From an uncultured Marvinbryantia sp. (lineage in GTDB: Bacteria > Bacillota > Clostridia > Lachnospirales > Lachnospiraceae), in assembly GCA_934373455.1 (NCBI GenBank), contig CAKRON010000010.1, positions 1-46,323 on the forward strand: 46,323 nucleotides of DNA, given 5' to 3'. Below, in pieces: positions 8,079 to 15,737 of this stretch (its first letter is position 1; every line of letters begins with the position of its first letter). The position numbers and the translations under genes were made by a program. The notes under the pieces were generated by a model, which saw nothing but the letters and a program-made list of their open reading frames with translations, had not been told where the DNA came from and did no database searches.

Positions 8079-9011
8079 CTACTCGATTGGATCCATATCC
8101 AGTCCCAGTTCTCTTGGAAGGAATCTCGGACATACATTCTCTGAAGAGGTAATAACAGATGCTGCCAGCTTCGTTCCGATCTGTGCAGATTCTTCCAGTG
8201 TCTTTCCATAGGTCAGTCCAATGGTCACACCTGCAAAGAATGCATCCCCTGCTCCTGTAGTATCCTTCACCATAACCTGACGTGCCGGACAGATTCCTTT
8301 CGTTCCGTTCATATCTGCATAGACAGATCCCTTTCCGCCCATGGTCACAATCATGGATGGAATCTTGCCCAGTGTCACTCGCTGCGCCAGAATCTCACAT
8401 AATTCTTTCGGTTCTTTTTTGCTGTAATCATCTGCAAACAGCATGCCTGCTTCCAGATGGTTGCAGACAAAACAGTCTACTTTCTGCAACAGATCGCGGC
8501 GTTCCACCGCAATACTCATGTTAGACACAATGGCAAAGATCTTTTTCTCATACTTGGCTGCCAGCGCAAATACCTTCTTCATCAGATCTTTGTGCATATC
8601 TGCCTGTACCACAACGGAATCGGCCTGTGAAAAAATCTCGTCACCATGTTCTTCCAGAACTTTCATAATCGGCATCATATCTGATCTCTGAGAGATAGAT
8701 CCTGCCAGATCTCCATGATTATCAAAAACTGCCAGCCAGGTTCCCATGCCACCCGGAATCTCCTGAATATATCTGGTATCTACTCTGTGATTATTCAGCT
8801 TCTTCAGGACATCTGCACCAAGCGCTGAATCATCCACGATACTGATAAAGGTCGGTCTCAGTTCCACATTGGCAATGTCCTCTGCCACATTCCGGCAGAC
8901 ACCGCCATGAATATATTCAATTCTTCCCACATTCCGTCCATCCGGAATATAAGCATCATCCGGAAATCCTTTGATATCTACAAATACTGCACCAATTACT
9001 ACTATTCCCAT
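8079..9011 (-). CDS. PfkB-family carbohydrate/nucleoside kinase
   Basis: 310-aa ribokinase-fold kinase. The N-terminus has the substrate-side motif YIHGGVCRNVAEDIA and the C-terminal part has the ATP/anion-hole signature DTTGAGDAFFAG with the catalytic Asp. The first motif (GGVCRNVAE) resembles the pseudouridine-kinase and related nucleoside-kinase branch more than fructokinase (GGAPANVA), so a nucleoside or modified-nucleoside substrate is plausible; no pseudouridine glycosidase gene is present in the window to support that. Preceded on the minus strand by a good TATAAT (9045-9050) whose -35 is weak. The next gene upstream, a nucleoside deaminase, also points to nucleoside salvage. Cytoplasmic. 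Confidence 0.85.
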   Translation of the reverse strand: MGIVVIGAVFVDIKGFPDDAYIPDGRNVGRIEYIHGGVCRNVAEDIANVELRPTFISIVDDSALGADVLKKLNNHRVDTRYIQEIPGGMGTWLAVFDNHGDLAGSISQRSDMMPIMKVLEEHGDEIFSQADSVVVQADMHKDLMKKVFALAAKYEKKIFAIVSNMSIAVERRDLLQKVDCFVCNHLEAGMLFADDYSKKEPKELCEILAQRVTLGKIPSMIVTMGGKGSVYADMNGTKGICPARQVMVKDTTGAGDAFFAGVTIGLTYGKTLEESAQIGTKLAASVITSSENVCPRFLPRELGLDMDPIE

Positions 9012-9153
9012 TCGTTCCTCCGATTATTTCGCAATATTGTATTTATTATAACCCGATTCGACTTTTTTCGCCACTGGTTTTCGCATTTCATCGGAATGTC
9101 TACTTCTATTCAATAATTACTCGCTTCACTATAGACTTTATCATACACCGTGA

Positions 9154-9639
9154 TCAGCCTTTTTCATTGGTACTGAAATATTTTTCCAATATTTCCAGTG
9201 CTTCTTCCCGCAAAATACCTTCTGTCACCTTGGGTTGCCAGAAAGAATGTTCAAATACCATTCTGGAACAGTTGCATCCTTCGTTTCCCAGAATATGCTC
9301 CAGTTCCATATTGCCTGCTCCATATACCAAACGACCAAGCTTCACCCAGACAAGCGCCCCGCTGCACATAAAACATGGTTCACAACTGGAATACAATGTA
9401 TATTCACGTAAATCTGTAATGGCAGTCTGTGCACAAAATTCCCGAATAAGACCTGCTTCTCCGTGAAATGTAGGATCATGCCTGGTGTAAATCTGGTTTT
9501 CATTGCTGAATACCATTTCTCCATCTTTTACCAAAACTGCACCAAATGGCTCATTACCATGTTCTACTGCAAGCTTAGAAAGGCGAATCGCCTCTTTCAT
9601 AAATTTTTTGTCCTCACTCTTTATATCCGTATAGACCAT
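9154..9639 (-). CDS. Nucleoside/nucleobase deaminase (zinc-dependent CDA fold)
   Basis: 161-aa cytidine-deaminase-fold enzyme. Zinc and proton-shuttle residues are visible as HGEAG (His ligand and catalytic Glu) and PCFMC (two Cys ligands). The sequence HGE in place of HAE and the lack of the usual TadA tRNA-binding C-terminus suggest a small-molecule deaminase (guanine or nucleoside type) rather than the tRNA adenosine deaminase. The start at 9639 follows GGAG by 8 nt. It is 14 bp downstream of the Rpn nuclease and may share its transcript. Exact base specificity cannot be read from the sequence. Confidence 0.85.
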   Translation of the reverse strand: MVYTDIKSEDKKFMKEAIRLSKLAVEHGNEPFGAVLVKDGEMVFSNENQIYTRHDPTFHGEAGLIREFCAQTAITDLREYTLYSSCEPCFMCSGALVWVKLGRLVYGAGNMELEHILGNEGCNCSRMVFEHSFWQPKVTEGILREEALEILEKYFSTNEKG

Positions 9640-9653
9640 TTACTTTTCTCCAA

Positions 9654-10589
9654 TTATTTTGTGTTTTTCATTTCCTGCAACAATTGTCTTTGGTAGTCAG
9701 GATCTTCCACGCTTCGTTTCAGATCATCCAGACGATTTTCTGACAGAAGTTTTTTCGTCAATTCTGTCACAGCTTTTTCTCCGATCTGTTTTCCGATCTG
9801 TTTTCCGATCTGTTCACCAATCTTCTTGCCCTTTTTAATTAATTTATCTGATTCTAACTCTAAAACTTTACCGCCCATAATCTCACCCAATCCTTTTCTG
9901 ACTTTTTGCTGTTTTGAGAAAACATAATCACCAATTCGATTTATTAATTCCGTCATATCACGAAATTCTTTTTCCATACCTTTTTTCAGAAATATATCTT
10001 CCAAATATTGCTCAATCGCTCTGTATTCCTGAAAAATTCTATTTTTTAATACTAATTCATTCTCTATTTGTTCTTTCCTTTTCTCATAACGCATTATATA
10101 AAATGGAAGCAGTAATATCAGGTTTTTCTTAAATATTTCATCCAATGAATACCACTCCATTCTTATTACAGGTACATGATATTTTATAATTTGTCCGTCA
10201 TAAAGTATCAGTTCCATACTCTGATAAGCATTATCATCATCTCCACGCAAATATAATATGCAGGGATGTGGCAATTGTATTCTGTATGTACCATCGACTT
10301 TCATTGCATTTTCCAGTCCAATCGCAAAATCATATTCTATCATTCGTAATATCATTGTCTGGTCTCTTGTACTCTGACATTCTATATGATATCGCTTTCC
10401 GCAGATCACTAAGTATGTATCTGTTATGATTTCGCCAGTTACTGTATGATGTTCATTTCTTCCCTGTATAATTTCTATATCATGTGGATATTCCGTAGCA
10501 AATACCTCATTAATCAATGGTATTGTCAACTCTGGCATTTTTTCCTGCATCGTCCGAAAAACATCATCAAATATTGTATTTGTTGCCAT
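9654..10589 (-). CDS. Rpn-family recombination-promoting nuclease / PD-(D/E)XK transposase-like protein (copy 1)
   Basis: 311-aa protein of the Rpn/transposase_31-like nuclease group. The N-terminal third (NTIFDDVF, then KMPELTIPLINE) leads to a PD-(D/E)XK core with an Asp in IITDTYLV and the ECQST strand, in which the usual ExK is ExQ. The C-terminal tail has (IGKQ)n repeats encoded by 12-bp DNA repeats. A paralogue lies at 23769-24710. I chose ATG at 10589 over an upstream ATG at 10619 because it follows AAGGAG and matches the paralogue's N-terminus. The leader has an unusual design shared with the paralogue (see findings). Rpn proteins in E. coli are DNA endonucleases that raise RecA-independent recombination; whether this one is active is unknown. 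Confidence 0.8.
   Translation of the reverse strand: MATNTIFDDVFRTMQEKMPELTIPLINEVFATEYPHDIEIIQGRNEHHTVTGEIITDTYLVICGKRYHIECQSTRDQTMILRMIEYDFAIGLENAMKVDGTYRIQLPHPCILYLRGDDDNAYQSMELILYDGQIIKYHVPVIRMEWYSLDEIFKKNLILLLPFYIMRYEKRKEQIENELVLKNRIFQEYRAIEQYLEDIFLKKGMEKEFRDMTELINRIGDYVFSKQQKVRKGLGEIMGGKVLELESDKLIKKGKKIGEQIGKQIGKQIGEKAVTELTKKLLSENRLDDLKRSVEDPDYQRQLLQEMKNTK
9781..9816. repeat. 12-bp tandem repeat inside the Rpn copy 1 gene
   Basis: Three in-register copies of CCGATCTGTTTT (the last ends in CA) encode repeated Ile-Gly-Lys/Glu-Gln units in the C-terminal linker. Unit length is a multiple of three, so copy changes would alter linker length without a frameshift. Confidence 0.85.
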
Positions 10590-10625
10590 GAGATCTCTCC
10601 TTTTTTCTTTTTTAATCATCTCATG
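10587..10625 (-). promoter_or_regulatory. Start-codon hairpin of Rpn copy 1
   Basis: On the minus strand CATGAGAT (10625-10618) can pair with ATCTCATG (10594-10587), which contains the chosen ATG. The 23-nt loop holds the AAGGAG ribosome site. The same arrangement occurs before the paralogue at 24708-24744, which argues against chance. Confidence 0.5.
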
Positions 10626-10705
10626 TTCTTCTCATTCGTTTATCGGATGTATATTATTCTGCCATCTTTCTGACCACAGAGTTCTCTTTTGTAAATTAAA
10701 AAGTT

Positions 10706-10729
10706 CTCCTCCTTTGTTTCATCTTAACA
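10706..10729 (-). promoter_or_regulatory. Extended -10 promoter and 5'-terminal Shine-Dalgarno of Rpn copy 1
   Basis: Minus strand TGTTAAGAT (10729-10721) fits an extended -10 (TGnTAnnAT). AAAGGAGGAG (10715-10706) falls at the predicted transcript start, about 120 nt before the real start codon and with no sizeable ORF behind it. No good -35 is seen. Confidence 0.5.
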
Positions 10730-10790
10730 TAATGTATTCTTGATAACCATAAAAATTTTTTAGGGAATTCCAATAAAATTTCCATTATAC

Positions 10791-10817
10791 AAAAATACCC
10801 CCGAATCTCTTCAGGGG
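10791..10817 (-). terminator. Intrinsic terminator of the uraA-upp-TRIC-MATE operon
   Basis: Minus-strand stem CCCCTGAA/TTCGGGG with a GAGA tetraloop (one G-T pair), followed by TATTTTTG. It lies 16 bp after the MATE stop codon. Confidence 0.85.
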
Positions 10818-10832
10818 CTTTCAAATATTTTT

Positions 10833-12188
10833 CTACAAATCCTTCAAATGTGAATCGTATATTTTTTTCAGCAGATACACAGATGCTGCCAGGGATGCAA
10901 GTTCTGCCACTGGATAAGACCACCATACAGCATGCAGTCCAAATGCATGAGCAAAAATATAGGCTACCGGAAGCAATACCAGAAGCTGACGGCACACGGA
11001 TGTAATCAGGCTGTACATACCATTTCCAAGTGCCTGAAATACGGAACCGATGACAATACAAAAACCAGCCAGCAGGAAGCTGAGACTGATGATCCGCAGG
11101 GCGGTAACTCCGATGCTGATCATATCTTCCGATGCATTGAACATGCGAAGCAGTGTTGCCGGCATAGTCTGGAATACAATAGCACCAAATACCAAAATCG
11201 TTACAGCTGCACCACAGCCAAGTTTTACGGTTCGCATGATTCTTGCTTTATTTCTTGCTCCGTAATTATAGGCAATGATCGGAACCAGACTGTTATTCAA
11301 TCCGAATACAGGCATGAAGAAGAAACTCTGAAGTTTGAAATATACACCAAATACTGCTGCCGCAGTGGAGGAAAATCCCAGCAGAATCTTATTCATACCA
11401 TAGGTCATAATCGATCCGATGGACATCATCAGAATCGATGGCACACCTACAATATAGATACCTTTCACTGTTTCTTTATCAAATCTCATGCGTTTAAATG
11501 AAAGACTGATTTCTTTATTCTTTTTCACATTAAAATAAATGCCAATACACATTCCAAAGAACTGACCAATTACCGTCGCTACCGCAGCTCCTGTAACTCC
11601 CATTTTCGGTACAAATCCAATTCCGAAGATAAATACCGGATCCAAAATGATATTTACAATCGCTCCTGTCCCCTGAGATATCATATTATAAATCGTCATG
11701 CCTGTAGACTGCAAAAGACGTTCCACCATAATCTGCATAAATAATCCCAGTGAACAGGCACAGACTACTGTCATATACCGTACTCCGTATTCCAGGATCT
11801 CCGGGTCTGTAGTTTGTGCAGAAAAGAAGACTCTGGATCCGGCAAGTCCAATCACAACAAAAGCCAGAAAACTACAGATTGCCAACAGCACACCATTGTT
11901 AGCAGCTTTATTTACTTTATCCATATCTTTTTCACCAAGACTCTTGGATAATAATGCATTCACACCTACTCCGGTACCGGAGGCCACTGCGATCATCAAA
12001 TTCTGAATCGGGAATGCCAGCGACACGGCTGTCAGTGCATTTTCATTAATCTGTGCCACAAAAACGCTGTCTACAATATTGTAAAGTGCCTGTACCAGCA
12101 TAGATAAGATTAATGGCAGTGACATCGTAAATAATAACTTTGGAATAGGCATCGTACCCATTTTATTTTCTTTTACATTTTTATTCAT
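10833..12188 (-). CDS. MATE-family multidrug/organic-cation efflux transporter
   Basis: 451-aa membrane protein with about 12 hydrophobic segments in two halves. The start region MPIPKLLFTMSLPLILSML followed by QALYNIVDSVFVAQ is the classic MATE opening. Family members export drugs, dyes or metabolites using Na+ or H+ gradients. It begins 12 bp after the TRIC-family gene and is the last gene of a four-gene operon with uracil uptake and salvage genes, followed by a clear terminator. Whether it exports pyrimidine analogues is only a thought from context. A second, distinct MATE gene is at 21754. Confidence 0.92.
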   Translation of the reverse strand: MNKNVKENKMGTMPIPKLLFTMSLPLILSMLVQALYNIVDSVFVAQINENALTAVSLAFPIQNLMIAVASGTGVGVNALLSKSLGEKDMDKVNKAANNGVLLAICSFLAFVVIGLAGSRVFFSAQTTDPEILEYGVRYMTVVCACSLGLFMQIMVERLLQSTGMTIYNMISQGTGAIVNIILDPVFIFGIGFVPKMGVTGAAVATVIGQFFGMCIGIYFNVKKNKEISLSFKRMRFDKETVKGIYIVGVPSILMMSIGSIMTYGMNKILLGFSSTAAAVFGVYFKLQSFFFMPVFGLNNSLVPIIAYNYGARNKARIMRTVKLGCGAAVTILVFGAIVFQTMPATLLRMFNASEDMISIGVTALRIISLSFLLAGFCIVIGSVFQALGNGMYSLITSVCRQLLVLLPVAYIFAHAFGLHAVWWSYPVAELASLAASVYLLKKIYDSHLKDL

Positions 12189-12200
12189 ATAACATCCTCT

Positions 12201-12845
12201 TTAAAGTGCTTTTGGCAAGTTCCACTCATAATGTTTTGCCAATACACGAATTACTACTACAAGAATAATCGCCAGAACCATCGCTACTCCGGATTCCAGA
12301 TATTCATACAGGCAAATATAACTGATTGCTCCGGCGATAGAAGCACAGGCGTATACATGCTTACGCAAAATTCCAGGCGTTTCATTTGCCATCACATCCC
12401 GCAGCAAACCTCCGCCCACACCAGTAATAACCCCAAGAAAAATTTTCAGGAACAGCATATGTTTCATATTGCTGCTCATAACAGAATTTACCCCTACAAC
12501 TGTAAAAACCCCCAGCCCGATGGCATCCATCAGGTTGAAGAGGTTTTCGTATAACGCTGATTCCAAAAATTTAGGGGAAGAATGATTCACTTTAATAATC
12601 AGAAAAAGAACCACAATAGATATCATAGATACAATAACATAAATCGGCTTAACAAACATCATTGGCGGATGAACCCCAATAATCAGATCACGAATCATAC
12701 CGCCGCCGACAGCAGTTGTAATGCCCAGTACCAGGATACCTAACAGATCCAATCGTTTCTGAATTGCAATCATGGCACCGGAAATGGCAAAGGCAACTGT
12801 CCCTACCATTTCCAGTACAAAAGTCAGATCAATCGTTCCAGACAT
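12201..12845 (-). CDS. TRIC / UPF0126-family membrane channel-like protein
   Basis: 214 aa, about seven hydrophobic segments, made of two repeated three-helix units. Each unit contains the family signature: AVGGGMIRDLIIG in the first and VGGGLLRDVMA in the second. These are the bacterial relatives of trimeric intracellular cation channels (UPF0126; E. coli YadS/YicG); some have been linked to potassium or glycine transport. It starts at ATG 12845 behind a modest GGGGGA and lies 18 bp after upp, so it is cotranscribed with uracil salvage genes. No functional link to uracil is evident. Confidence 0.9.
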   Translation of the reverse strand: MSGTIDLTFVLEMVGTVAFAISGAMIAIQKRLDLLGILVLGITTAVGGGMIRDLIIGVHPPMMFVKPIYVIVSMISIVVLFLIIKVNHSSPKFLESALYENLFNLMDAIGLGVFTVVGVNSVMSSNMKHMLFLKIFLGVITGVGGGLLRDVMANETPGILRKHVYACASIAGAISYICLYEYLESGVAMVLAIILVVVIRVLAKHYEWNLPKAL

Positions 12846-12863
12846 AATCAGTCCCCCAGTTAT

Positions 12864-13493
12864 TTATTTTGTACCAAAGATACGGTCTCCGGCATCTCCA
12901 AGACCTGGACAGATATATGCATTTTGATTCAACTCACGGTCAACATGGCCAACATAAATCTGAATGTCCGGATGTGCTTCCTGAAGCTTCTTTAATCCTT
13001 CCGGAGCTGCAATAATCGCCATAAATTTAATCTTCTTTCCGCCGTGCTGTTTGATGAAATCTACGGCAGCAATGGCAGATCCACCGGTAGCCAGCATTGG
13101 ATCTGTTACAACAATCAGACGCTCTGAGATTGGATTCGGAAGCTTGCAGTAATATTCGTGAGGAATATGTGTCACTTCATCACGATATAATCCGATATGT
13201 CCGATTTTGGCTGTAGGAACCAGTGCCTGTACACCACTTACCATTCCAAGTCCTGCACGAAGAATTGGTACAATTGCCAGCTTCTTTCCTGCAATCACCG
13301 GAGACATGCATGTTTCAATTGGTGTCTCGATCTCGATCTCTTCCAATGGAAGATCTTTTAATGCTTCATATCCCATCAACATAGCAATCTCTTCTACCAG
13401 AGAACTGAACTCTGCAGTTCCTGTATTCTTATCACGCAGTCTGGTGATCTTATGCTGAATCAATGGATGGGTCATTTCAATTACATTACTCAT
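12864..13493 (-). CDS. upp: Uracil phosphoribosyltransferase
   Basis: 209 aa, the standard length. Converts uracil and PRPP into UMP in the cytoplasm. Recognisable features are the N-terminal [16 protein letters not shown], the [12 protein letters not shown]-binding loop with [10 protein letters not shown], and the C-terminal uracil-binding [16 protein letters not shown]. It begins behind AGGAGAAAG, 27 bp downstream of the uracil permease, so uptake and salvage are coupled in one transcript. Confidence 0.97.
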   Translation of the reverse strand: MSNVIEMTHPLIQHKITRLRDKNTGTAEFSSLVEEIAMLMGYEALKDLPLEEIEIETPIETCMSPVIAGKKLAIVPILRAGLGMVSGVQALVPTAKIGHIGLYRDEVTHIPHEYYCKLPNPISERLIVVTDPMLATGGSAIAAVDFIKQHGGKKIKFMAIIAAPEGLKKLQEAHPDIQIYVGHVDRELNQNAYICPGLGDAGDRIFGTK

Positions 13494-13520
13494 AGTCTTT
13501 CTCCTATCATTTGTTTTATA

Positions 13521-14921
13521 TTATTTATTCTTTTTGCTTTTCAGATCTGAATTCTGAGGATTAATTCCGATTCCGCGGCTGATATCGCCTGTTGTATTCT
13601 TGCCGAATTCATAATCATTTCCCGGAAGAATTGCATTTAACAGAATACCGGCAATTGCTGCAATTGCAAGGCTTGTAAGCGTTACATCTGTGCCAAATAC
13701 ATGGAAAGTAAGACCATCTGAAAATCCCAGACCACATACAAGAATCACAGCCGCAATGATCAGATTTCTGGATTTTGTAAAATCTACTTCATTTTCTACA
13801 ATGTTTCGTACACCAATGGCAGAAATCATACCATATAAGATAAAGCTGACACCACCAACAATGGCTGACGGCATGGAACCAATAATCTCTGCCATCTTTG
13901 GTATCATACTAAGTATTACCGCATAAACAGCTGCCAGACGGATAACCTTTGGGTCATATACATGGCTCAGTTCCAAAACACCGGTGTTTTCTCCATACGT
14001 AGTATTTGCCGGTCCTCCAATCAGAGCTGACAGAGAAGTAGCAAGCCCGTCCCCAACTAAAGTGCGGTGAAGTCCCGGATCTTCAATAAAGTTCTCTCCT
14101 ACTGTCGCAGAAATCGCGCTGATATCTCCGATATGTTCCATCATAGATGCCAGTGCAATCGGTGCCATAATCAAAATCGGTGTCAGATGGAACTTACAAA
14201 TCTCAAATGGCGGCAATCCTACAAATCCTGCTGATGCTGCTTTAGAAAAATCTAAGATTACACTTCCGTCTGCATTTGTCATACCGCATGCATTCAGGAT
14301 CAGTGCCAGACCATAAGAAATCAATACTCCCATCAAAATCGGAATGATCTTGAACATTCCCTTTCCCCAAATATTAAAAATAATCACAACTGCAAGCGCT
14401 GTAAAGGCAAGCAGCCAGTTTGAAGATGCATTGCTGATTGCAGATGGTGCCAGACTCAGTCCGATACAAATAATAATCGGTCCCGTAACAATTGGTGGAA
14501 GGAAATACATTACACGCTTTACACCAACTAATTTTACGATTAACGCCAAAAACAGATATAAAAGTCCTGCTACCACAATTCCGCCACAGGCATAAGGCAG
14601 TTTCTCACCCATTGTCATATCTGCAAAAATACCTGTATTCAACTGAGAAACTGTGTAAAATCCGCCAAGAAATGCGAAGGATGACCCAAGAAATGCAGGA
14701 ACCTTTAGCTTCGTACAGAAGTGGAAAAACAGTGTGCCAAGTCCTGCACAAAACAATGTAACCTGAATAGAAAGTCCTTCTCCTTCAAAATAATTGTTTA
14801 CCAGAATCGGCACCAGAATCGTCGCACCAAACATAGCAAACATGTGCTGCAGTCCCAGAAGAAGGGTCTTTGGTATCCCAAGCTTCGAGACATCGCGTAT
14901 TGCTTCATTTTGATTGTCCAT
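13521..14921 (-). CDS. uraA: Uracil/xanthine permease family transporter (NCS2), probable uracil permease
   Basis: 466-aa NCS2 (nucleobase-cation symporter-2) membrane protein with about 14 hydrophobic segments. It has the QHMFAMFGATILVP opening typical of uracil permeases (UraA/PyrP) and the conserved segment GGPANTTYGENTGVL. Its immediate neighbour upp supports uracil as substrate. First gene of the operon, start behind GAGGAGA, with a near-consensus sigma-A promoter 50 bp upstream. The roughly 40-nt leader is too short for a PyrR-type attenuator, so control is probably by the promoter. Confidence 0.95.
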   Translation of the reverse strand: MDNQNEAIRDVSKLGIPKTLLLGLQHMFAMFGATILVPILVNNYFEGEGLSIQVTLFCAGLGTLFFHFCTKLKVPAFLGSSFAFLGGFYTVSQLNTGIFADMTMGEKLPYACGGIVVAGLLYLFLALIVKLVGVKRVMYFLPPIVTGPIIICIGLSLAPSAISNASSNWLLAFTALAVVIIFNIWGKGMFKIIPILMGVLISYGLALILNACGMTNADGSVILDFSKAASAGFVGLPPFEICKFHLTPILIMAPIALASMMEHIGDISAISATVGENFIEDPGLHRTLVGDGLATSLSALIGGPANTTYGENTGVLELSHVYDPKVIRLAAVYAVILSMIPKMAEIIGSMPSAIVGGVSFILYGMISAIGVRNIVENEVDFTKSRNLIIAAVILVCGLGFSDGLTFHVFGTDVTLTSLAIAAIAGILLNAILPGNDYEFGKNTTGDISRGIGINPQNSDLKSKKNK

Positions 14922-14970
14922 TTTAATCTCCTCTTTCTTTTGTAATTTTATTCAAAACTCACCATCATTT

Positions 14971-14999
14971 ATTATAATCGGTATCAATCATTTGGTCAA
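14971..14999 (-). promoter_or_regulatory. Sigma-A promoter of the uraA operon
   Basis: Minus strand TTGACC (14999-14994), 17-bp spacer, TATAAT (14976-14971). The -35 box overlaps the last codons and stop of the peptidase gene upstream, giving the operon its own start with almost no intergenic space. Confidence 0.85.
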
Positions 15000-15643
15000 T
15001 TGGAAGTGCCTGCTGCAATTAAATTCTGTATATTTTTTATGCCTACCGCCATAGCATACTGCGCTTTATGACGATGCTCTGTCAGTTTCTTTTCATAATA
15101 GATCACACCATGATTTTCGTATGGATCATTAAAATAATATCCTTTCTCGTCATATCCTACCAACAGCATACAGTGTTCATTGGAAATCCAGGTAAATGTC
15201 TTCTCCGGTTCTTCTGACAATTTCCATTCCGGACCTGTGATCGGTTCCTTCATATCAATACACGCCCAAAATACCACCGGCATTTCATGATCAATATATT
15301 CTCTTAAAAGTTCTTCTATATCACGTCCTGTTTCATCCACCGCTATATAACGCTTTTCTTTTTCAAATACTTTATTCAGTGTCTCACAGATAACCGGTGC
15401 ATAGCACCCCATTCCATCTTCTCGATAGGGCGATCCGCAAAATACTTTTCTTGGATCTCCACCATATACCTGCCCATCCCTTATTTCAAATTCCTGCTGT
15501 TTCAGATACTGTTCGATCCATTCATCCACTGTTATGTCATATCCGAGATATTGCAGTAACATAACCGACGAAACACTTTCACATCCTGTCGGATATCTTT
15601 TACTCTGATTAATATACGGAACCTTAATCAGTTTTTTATCCAT
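14996..15643 (-). CDS. C39-like papain-fold peptidase domain protein
   Basis: 215 aa, a single peptidase_C39_2-type domain. The probable catalytic residues are a Cys in YPTGCESVSSVMLLQYLG near residue 20, a His in ISNEHCMLLVGYD, and the following YFNDPY. There is no signal peptide, so it should remain in the cytoplasm, unlike the bacteriocin-processing C39 domains of ABC exporters. It lies downstream of a secreted acidic protein, separated by a strong hairpin and without a visible promoter of its own; it may depend on read-through. Substrate unknown. Confidence 0.75.
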   Translation of the reverse strand: MDKKLIKVPYINQSKRYPTGCESVSSVMLLQYLGYDITVDEWIEQYLKQQEFEIRDGQVYGGDPRKVFCGSPYREDGMGCYAPVICETLNKVFEKEKRYIAVDETGRDIEELLREYIDHEMPVVFWACIDMKEPITGPEWKLSEEPEKTFTWISNEHCMLLVGYDEKGYYFNDPYENHGVIYYEKKLTEHRHKAQYAMAVGIKNIQNLIAAGTSN

Positions 15644-15666
15644 TTTCCTACCTCTTCTTCTCTTTC

Positions 15667-15711
15667 AAAACGGTTCAGAATTCATCTTTTCCATGAATCC
15701 TGAACCGTTTT
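15667..15711 (-). terminator. Strong hairpin terminator after the acidic secreted protein gene
   Basis: 19-nt arms (15667-15685 and 15693-15711) with a 7-nt loop pair along their full length on the minus strand, with one G-T pair. The outer stem AAAACGG/CCGTTTT includes the T tract. It ends 27 bp after the gene at 15738. Confidence 0.85.
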
Positions 15712-15737
15712 ATTTTCCTTATTTATTCACTGTTCTC

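Noticed and set aside
9781..9816. Short tandem repeats as a CRISPR fragment
   Set aside because: Repeats are 12 bp, contiguous, without spacers, and coding in frame.
9654..10589. Rpn genes as insertion-sequence transposases
   Set aside because: No terminal inverted repeats or target duplications were found around either copy; both have conserved leaders and sit as single genes.
10696..11061. 121-aa ORF antiparallel in frame terms to the MATE gene, reading past its terminator
   Set aside because: Overlaps the MATE gene on the same strand in another frame; odd composition and it runs through the terminator, so a shadow.
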